From Cephalotus follicularis (Eukaryota; Streptophyta; Magnoliopsida; Oxalidales; Cephalotaceae): 64,000 nucleotides of DNA. This document shows, in pieces, positions 58,091 through 64,000 of this stretch. The notes under the pieces were generated by a model. That model was not told the origin of the DNA and searched no databases. It saw nothing but the letters and a program-made list of their open reading frames with translations. The number at the start of each line of letters is the position of its first letter. Position 1 is the stretch's first letter. The position numbers were made by a program, and so were the translations under genes. The DNA is taken from NCBI GenBank assembly GCA_001972305.1, contig BDDD01000994.1, positions 179,875 through 243,874 of the forward strand. The letters are read 5' to 3'.

Positions 58091-59046
58091 AGAAATGGAC
58101 ATAGGGGCCAGGAGCATGGCTAGGTGACTCACAGTACTGTTGCCTCGCTCGGTTGCCCGAAGTGGGGACCGGAGTGGGAGTGTAGCGTGGGGCCAGGAGT
58201 TGGCGGTGCTATATACCATTGTTGTGGTCCTATGTGGACATACTGCCTGTTGTGGTCCTATGTGGACATACTGTTGTTGCGGTCCTATGCGGATATACTG
58301 TACTGCCTGTTGGTCCTTCTTGGACATTACTGAGTTTGTTGACGTAGCCCTGGCCGGGTTACTACTGTACTGTTACTGTATACATATATTTCTTATATAT
58401 GTAGCACCGATATTTTACTATACTGTTATACGTATATATATTTTCATATATGTATAAACCGGGACTCTACTGCACTGCATCATTTATGCATTCATATCAT
58501 GACATGCATTATGTTGATCCCGATTTACTGTTATGACTTAGCCGAGTGAGGACAAAGGCTAACCCCCCTACAGTTTTAGATTGATTTCAGGTTGATGTAG
58601 CGGATTGCTACCGTTGAGCTCCGTGGAGCAAAGTGGAGTTTATATTGTTTCTGCTTTTGAGAAACGTTTACGGATCTTTGTAATAAATGAATCAATGTAT
58701 TGATGAATAATGTGCCATTGTTATGGTTCTGTTCCCGAAGGAATTTTATATTGTACTGTAATTCACGCTCCGTTTTATGGGCGATTAACTCTGATGACGC
58801 GTATTTGTGTAGCGTGCGGTATGGGACGCACGTTACGTGTTTACAGCTTATGAACTTGTTATGCTTCCGCAACTGACAGTTTGTTTAAAAGTTTTAAATT
58901 TTATGGTTTTTGGCATGAGCTGTATTTTATGTTAATTGCCTTTAGCGCTTTAATGTCGCGTTTTTATGAACGGGGTGTGACAACAGCACGGGGCTCCCGA
59001 CCACTGCCCAGGAGAGGATAGTTTTGGGAGAGATATTGAGAAATTC

Positions 59047-61350
59047 ATGAGGCTGAATCCACCCAGCTTCAAGGGGGAACTAGATGCTACGATTGCTGAA
59101 AGATGGCTGCAGGACCTAGAGAAGATCTTTCAGGTGATGAACTGTACTGATGATCAAAAGTTGAGATTTGCTGTGTACCGCCTATGGGGTGAGGCCACTC
59201 ATTGGTGGGAAATGGTTAGAGCAAAGTGGGAATCACAGGGACTGGATAACACTTGGGACCGATTCCAGACAGAGTTCCTGGAGACATATGTTCCATACAT
59301 TGAGCAAGAGCGACGAGAGACTGAGCTCTTGGAGTTACGGCAAGGAGAGATGACTGTTGCAGAATATCAAGCAAAGTTCATGGAGTTGGCCAGACATTCA
59401 CCGTATATGGTAGCTGATGAAGCAAAGAAGATACGGAGGTTCTTGAGAGGATTACGACCGGATCTTCGGTCGAGGATTAGAGCCATGGAGCTGAGGACTT
59501 ATGTAGAGGTTGCTCAGAAAGCTAGACTGCTGGAGGCGATATCTAGTGAGGACCGGGCTGAGAGAGCTCGCGCAAAGGAGAGTAAGCAGAGTCCTGCACA
59601 GTCTCAACCGGCATCGTCCAAGTGGCAGAATGGTGGTTCTCCGACGAAGTCATCGAAGAACAAGTCTCAGCAGACGGCTTCTCAGGGCACTCCCAGCCAG
59701 GGGAGTAATGCTAGATATGGAGTATGCTTTTACTGTCGTCGTACCGGCCACCAACAGAAAGATTGCTGGAGGTTCAATGCCTGGTGTTTGAGGTGCGGGG
59801 CACCGGGTCATTTGGTGAAGGACTGTTCGAAGAGTTCTGCTACAACGCCTACTGGGCCGGGGAGCAGTGGTGGTGCGGCTGCGGGACCATCACAGAGGAG
59901 AGATACCGGCAAGGGCATCGCAAAAGGTAGAGTTTTTGTACTTGCTCAAACTGAGGTTCCAGAGTCGACTTCTGTGGTTGGAGGTACTCTGTATATATAT
60001 GGCTATTCTGCTAGAGTACTAATGGACTCTGGAGCATCGCATTCATTTATATCTGTACATTTTGCATCTTGCTTAGATGTCAACCCTGACTGCTTGTCTT
60101 ATACACTTGATGTGAGTACACCGACCGGGACTTCTATGTATACTGACTCGGTATATAGGAGTTGTGAGATGTCTATGACAGGCATTCCTTTATATGCAGA
60201 CCTGATTGTACTGCCTATCCGTGACTTCGATGTAATATTGGGGATGGATTGGCTATCGGCGCACCGTGCTCGAATGGATTGCTACCACAAGACCGTGGAT
60301 TTTTGTCTGCTCGACGGAATAACTTTTCAGTTCAAGGGAGACAAGGGATTTTCAACACCGATCGTATCTTTTATTCGAGCATCGAGATACCTGGAGAAGG
60401 GATGCGAGGGATATTTGGCTTATGTTATTGATAGAAGGAAGGAGAAAGGCTTGAGCTTGGAGGAAATTCCAGTTGGGTGCGAATTTCCGGATGTGTTTCC
60501 TGATGACTTGGGATCCTTACCGCCCAAGAGGAGCATGGAGTTCGTTATTGATCTTGTTCCTGGAACGGCTCCTATCTCCAAATCACCCTATCGGATGGAT
60601 CCGGCTGAGTTGCGAGAGCTGAAGCTACAGTTACAAGACCTGATTGACAAAGGTTTTGTAAGACCCAGTGTTTCTCCATGGGGTGCTCCTGTGCTCCTTG
60701 TCAAGAAGAAAGATGGGTCGATGAGACTCTGTATCGATTACCGAATGTTGAACAAAGCAACTATCAAGAATAAATATCCTTTACCCCACATTGAGGATTT
60801 GTTCGATCAGTTGCAAGGATTGAGGGTGTTTTCTAAGCTCGATTTGAGAACGGGTTACCACCAGTTGCGAGTAAAGGAAGGGGACGTTGAGAAGACTGCC
60901 TTCCAGACAAGGTATGGTCACTACGAGTTCTTGGTGATGCCGTTTGGTGTTACCAATGCACCGACAGCTTTTATGTCATTGATGAATGAGGTATTTCAAC
61001 CGTACTTAGACCAGTTTGTCGTGGTATTCATTGATTATATACTGGTATATTCGAGGAGTGGGGAGGAGCACACTCGACACCTGAGGATGGTATTGCAGGT
61101 TCTCAGAGAACATCGATTGTACTCCAAGTTTGGCAAATACGAGTTCTGGCTTGACCATGTGATCTTTCTCGGTCACATAGTGTCTGGAGAAGGCTTGACG
61201 GTGGATCCATCAAAGACTGAAGTAGTAAGAGACTGGCCGCAACCAAAGAATGTGACTGAGGTGCGCAGTTTCCTTGGTTTGGCAGGATATTACCGGAGGT
61301 TTATCCAGAATTTCTCAAGGATAGCTGAACCTTTGACCAGACTGACCTAG
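59047..61350 (+). CDS. Gag-protease-RT of element C (767 codons to first stop)
   Basis: Encodes gag and the first half of pol. Order: gag capsid region (1-170: '[11 protein letters not shown]', '[12 protein letters not shown]', '[13 protein letters not shown]', '[15 protein letters not shown]'), two complete zinc knuckles (C227-C240 and C247-C260, both CX2CX4HX4C), protease with DSGAS at 327-331 and 'DVILGMDWL', RT from about 520 with KKKDG at 553-557, '[11 protein letters not shown]', and the active-site box at 661-664 reading FIDY: the second catalytic Asp is replaced by Tyr. The frame is open upstream to 58984, so 59047 is only an internal Met; about 80-105 N-terminal residues are lost. 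It ends at TAG 61348-61350, where pol continues in frame. Confidence 0.92.
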   Translation: MRLNPPSFKGELDATIAERWLQDLEKIFQVMNCTDDQKLRFAVYRLWGEATHWWEMVRAKWESQGLDNTWDRFQTEFLETYVPYIEQERRETELLELRQGEMTVAEYQAKFMELARHSPYMVADEAKKIRRFLRGLRPDLRSRIRAMELRTYVEVAQKARLLEAISSEDRAERARAKESKQSPAQSQPASSKWQNGGSPTKSSKNKSQQTASQGTPSQGSNARYGVCFYCRRTGHQQKDCWRFNAWCLRCGAPGHLVKDCSKSSATTPTGPGSSGGAAAGPSQRRDTGKGIAKGRVFVLAQTEVPESTSVVGGTLYIYGYSARVLMDSGASHSFISVHFASCLDVNPDCLSYTLDVSTPTGTSMYTDSVYRSCEMSMTGIPLYADLIVLPIRDFDVILGMDWLSAHRARMDCYHKTVDFCLLDGITFQFKGDKGFSTPIVSFIRASRYLEKGCEGYLAYVIDRRKEKGLSLEEIPVGCEFPDVFPDDLGSLPPKRSMEFVIDLVPGTAPISKSPYRMDPAELRELKLQLQDLIDKGFVRPSVSPWGAPVLLVKKKDGSMRLCIDYRMLNKATIKNKYPLPHIEDLFDQLQGLRVFSKLDLRTGYHQLRVKEGDVEKTAFQTRYGHYEFLVMPFGVTNAPTAFMSLMNEVFQPYLDQFVVVFIDYILVYSRSGEEHTRHLRMVLQVLREHRLYSKFGKYEFWLDHVIFLGHIVSGEGLTVDPSKTEVVRDWPQPKNVTEVRSFLGLAGYYRRFIQNFSRIAEPLTRLT

Positions 61351-62613
61351 AAGAAGACTCTTTTTGTATCGGACGAAGACTGTGAGGCTAGTTTTCGTGA
61401 GCTGAAGGACCGGTTAGTTTTCGGTCCTATCTTGGCATTACCTGAGGGTAATGAAGGCTTTGCTGTGTATAGTGATGCATCAGGTAAGGGCTTGGGCTGT
61501 GTGTTGATGCAGCGAGGCAGAGTGATTGCATATGCCTCAAGGAAGCTTAAGCCGTACGAAGAAAACTACCCGACTCATGACCTTGAGCTTGCAGCTATCA
61601 TCTTCGCCCTTCAGAAATGGAGGCATTACCTTTATGGGGCGCAGTTTGAGATCTTCACTGATCATAAAAGCTTGAAGTATTTGTTTTTTCAGGATACACT
61701 GAATATGAGACAGCGCAGATGGGTAGAGTTCTTCAATGATTATGACTGCAATGTACAGTACCACCCGGGGGAAGCGAATGTGGTCGCTGATGCCTTGAGC
61801 CGCCAGGCTATGCTTGCTAGTACTATGGTGTCACAATGGGAGATGCTGGAAGACTTCCAAGAATGGTGTCCGTTTAATCAGTCACCGGGAATCATTTTAA
61901 CGGACATGCGGGTAGAACCAGTGTTACTGCATCGCATCAAAGAGGCCCAACCACATGATCCTGAATTACAGAGGATTCGAGATATTCTGGATTCGGAGTC
62001 TGATTTTAGAGTACACGAAGACGGTATTATGAGATATCGGGGACGTGTATGTCTTCCGAATGAGCCTAGAGTGAAGGATGAGCAACTCCGCAGGGCTCAT
62101 AAATCTATGTACAGCATTCATCCTGGTAGCACGAAAATGTATCAAGACATGAAGAAGTGTTACTGGTGGCCTGGCATGAAGCGGGAAATCGCTGAGTATG
62201 TGGCAAAGTGTTGGACTTGCCAAACAGTTAAGGCTGAGCACCAGAGACCGGCAGGGTTGCTGCAACCTTTGCCCATTCCAGAGTGGAAGTGGGAACATGT
62301 TACGATGCACTTTGTTTCGGGTTTTCCTCTGACTCGGAACCGTCGCAATGCCGTGTGGGTCATCGTGGATAGACTCACCAAATCAGCGCACTTTCTGCCG
62401 ACACACGTTACTGATTCTGCGAGCAAGCTGGCTCGACTGTATGTGAAGGGGATAGTGAGGCCACACGGGGTTCCAGTCAGCATCTTATGTGATAGGGATG
62501 CTATCTTCACTTCCAACTTTTGGAAGAGGTTTCAGTCAGCCTTTGGGACAAAGCTGAACTTGAGTACTGCCTTCCACCCTCAGACCGATGGGCAGTCTGA
62601 GCGTACCATCTAG
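61351..62613 (+). pseudogene. RNase H and integrase core of element C
   Basis: Directly continues the frame after the TAG at 61348. RNase H: '[16 protein letters not shown]', '[17 protein letters not shown]' and '[11 protein letters not shown]' with its acidic residues. Integrase: zinc finger ('HPGSTKMYQDM', 'CWTCQ'), then TMHFVSGFP where the family has Asp after Met (codon 62308-62310 is CAC), second Asp in LCDRDAIF, Glu in DGQSERTI. The loss of the first catalytic Asp should abolish strand transfer. It ends at a TAG (62611-62613), again with the frame continuing. Confidence 0.9.
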
Positions 62614-63344
62614 ACCCTGGAGGATATGCTACGGGCTTGCATTATTGATTTTTCTGGTACCTGGGAGGATCACATTCCTCTGATAGAGTTTTCTTACAAT
62701 AACAACTATCACTCTAGTATCGGCATGGCAACGTTTGAGGCACTGTATGGGAGGAAGTGCCGATCCCCTGTGTGTTGGGATGAGGTCAGAGAGCGACCTT
62801 TACTCAGGACAGAGCTAGTGGAAGAAACTTTGGAGAAGATCAGGACGATCAAGAAGATGCTACTTGCTGCTCAGAGTCGACAGAAGAGCTACACTGACAG
62901 TGTGAAAGAAGACCTCTGGTGTTTAACGTGGGTGATCACGTGTTCCTGAAGGTATCAGCATGGAAGGGCGTGCAACGGTTTGGAAGAAAGGGCAAATTAG
63001 CTCCTCGCTACATTGGTCCTTTCGAGATTCTAGAGAGAGTTGGGGAGGTGGCCTATCAGCTTGCCTTACCTCCTGCACTATCAAACGTGCACGACGTCTT
63101 CCACATATCTATGCTGAGGAGATATATCCCGGACCCGTCACATGTCCTGGATTATGATACTGTTCCTGTACGGGATGATCTATCTTGTGAGGAGTTGCCT
63201 GTGCGGATTCTCGATCTGAAAATGCAGACTTTGAGGAACCGAACCATTTCCATGGTCAAGGTTCAATGACAGTTCCACAAACCTGATGAGGCAACTTGGG
63301 AGCGTGAGGAGGACATCCGAGAACGCTACCCGCACTTGTTCTAG
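62614..63344 (+). pseudogene. Integrase C-terminus and chromodomain-like end of element C
   Basis: 'LEDMLRACIIDFSGTWEDHIPLIEF' and 'LYGRKCRSPVCWDEV' continue integrase to about 62910, where a frameshift moves the reading frame. From 62919: 'VGDHVFLKVSAWKGVQRFG', GPY/F-type 'KLAPRYIGPFEILERVG', then 'VRILDLKMQTLRNRTISMVKVQ', TGA at 63267-63269, and the last chromodomain-like residues ('DEATWEREEDIRERYPH') ending at TAG 63342-63344. The C-terminal module is the feature that places it among the chromoviruses. Confidence 0.88.
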
Positions 63345-63376
63345 ATTGATTTTAATTTCAAGGACGAAATTTCTTG

Positions 63377-63389
63377 AAGGAGGGGTGGA
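63377..63389 (+). other. Polypurine tract of element C
   Basis: AAGGAGGGGTGGA directly before the LTR TG, preceded by 'aaggacgaaatttcttg'. It is the plus-strand priming site for reverse transcription. Confidence 0.93.
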
Positions 63390-64000
63390 TGTAACGCCCG
63401 GTAATTTCCTGAATGTAATATTTCGATTTATGATGTAATCTTAAGCTTGATTTTATGAGAATGTTGAGTTTTTGGACTCAAAAGATGTTTACAAACCCTA
63501 GTTATGGTTTTGGAAATGGAATGTGTATGTTAAAGCTTGAAACAGCGCTGTTCCGGTATAAAGACATCGACGTCGTTGGAAAGACGTCGACGCCTATGAA
63601 GATTGAGGGACACGTGAATGCATGGGCATGCACGTCGACCTTGGGGGAAGGCATCAACACCTTCTTACAAAAATGGAAAAGACATCTACGTATAAGGAAA
63701 GACGTCGACGCCTTTGTAAAGAACATCTGTCGTGCTTTTTCGCTGGTAGAGTAACATGCAAGGGGGATCTTTGGGGGTTTTACCAGATGCTTTTACAAGT
63801 GCATGGTGACGGATGGATCATCATGGGATGTTGCCTGGCATGCTCAGAACATGCCCTCACATGGAACATGCGAAGGAATCCTCACATGCAACCTGCAAAA
63901 GAAAGAATGGTTAAAGAATACAAAAGAAAAAATACAGAAAGAAGGATAGTGGGAGAGATTCCGGGGATGGCCTGTTAAATGCCAGAGAAAGGGTGTTTGG
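63390..64000 (+). repeat. 3' LTR of element C, first 611 bp
   Basis: TGTAACGCCCGGTAATTTCC onward, parallel to 56780-57390, with the first GTCGAC array at 63555-63712. Near 63928-63966 it begins to differ more from the partner. It continues beyond the window. Confidence 0.92.

Larger units (their letters stand above)
56780..58982 (+). repeat. 5' LTR of element C (2203 bp)
   Basis: TGTAACACCCGGTAATTTCC to ACGGGGTGTGACA. Donor-like CCAGAG-GTAGGGG near 57629, 'ggggccaggagcatggct' near 58101, 'gccgagtgaggacaaaggc' near 58541, acceptor-like TTTTAG-ATTG near 58579, 'cacgctccgttttatggg' near 58764. Its 3' half is related to LTRs B and D, its 5' half to D. Confidence 0.92.
56780..64000 (+). mobile_element. 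Gypsy element C (Tekay/Del-type), best preserved
   Basis: 5' LTR 56780-58982, gag-pol 58984-63344, polypurine tract 63377-63389, 3' LTR from 63390 to the window end. LTRs differ at about 14 of the first 325 bp. The primer site and the first part of gag are missing: gag codons begin right at the LTR end. Pol carries three in-frame stops and a frameshift, and two catalytic positions are changed, so it cannot move by itself. ACCGG precedes it; the matching flank is outside the window. Confidence 0.92.

Noticed and set aside
59047-63344. Integrated plant pararetrovirus
   Set aside because: Gene order gag-PR-RT-RNase H-integrase with LTRs, primer site and polypurine tract is that of a Ty3/gypsy retrotransposon; integrase is present and no movement protein is seen.

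Overview
This is plant nuclear DNA made almost entirely of nested LTR retrotransposons. I see no host gene, tRNA, rRNA or CRISPR array. The evidence for a flowering plant is the element mix: Ty3/gypsy chromovirus-like polyproteins of the Tekay/Del type with 2-3.3 kb LTRs and initiator-tRNA-Met primer sites, an Athila-like gag, and short-LTR Ty1/copia elements. The species cannot be named from this window. A 25-base run of N (12443-12467) marks an assembly gap.

Layout. 1-3611: LTR-derived DNA of a family I call A. 3654-8728: three copia pieces nested head-on. 8729-12442: LTR debris plus a very small LTR element (10664-11480). 12468-15585: an Athila-related gag-only element on the minus strand. 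15404-18614: a family A LTR. 19346-34544: a minus-strand gypsy element (E) broken by two insertions, 25517-29959 (itself holding an LTR at 26764-29393) and a solo LTR at 30807-33202. 34545-37421: a family A LTR inside the 5' LTR of E. 37422-49283: a second minus-strand gypsy element (D), with a solo family B LTR at 42153-45249 inside its pol. 49284-49892: a family A piece. 49893-56779: a plus-strand family B element with a ruined gag and almost no pol. 56780-64000: a plus-strand element (C), the best preserved, inserted in the 3' LTR of B and cut by the window end.

Exact or near-exact 5-bp target duplications support several insertions (TTAGC, CTCAG, CTAGT/CTAGG, ATATA/CTATA, AAAAC/GAAAC). 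LTR-pair divergence counted by eye (E about 9%, D about 7%, C about 4%) agrees with the nesting order of E and D. No element looks autonomous: each has nonsense codons, frameshifts, deletions or lost catalytic residues.

The most unusual signal is a set of arrays of short, spaced, self-complementary motifs with the core GTCGAC. They recur in nearly all the long LTR families at conserved offsets. They come in at least three flank versions (AGC..GCT, GAC..GTC, CAG..CTG), and two copies of the same LTR family carry different versions at the same place. Some neighbouring motifs form longer hairpins. The main arrays lie between a conserved splice-donor-like site and a conserved acceptor-like site, so they may sit in an intron within the LTR. 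A second unusual item is the 462-codon open Athila-like frame at 12863-14251, which lacks the protease active-site segment and carries three FYWW repeats.
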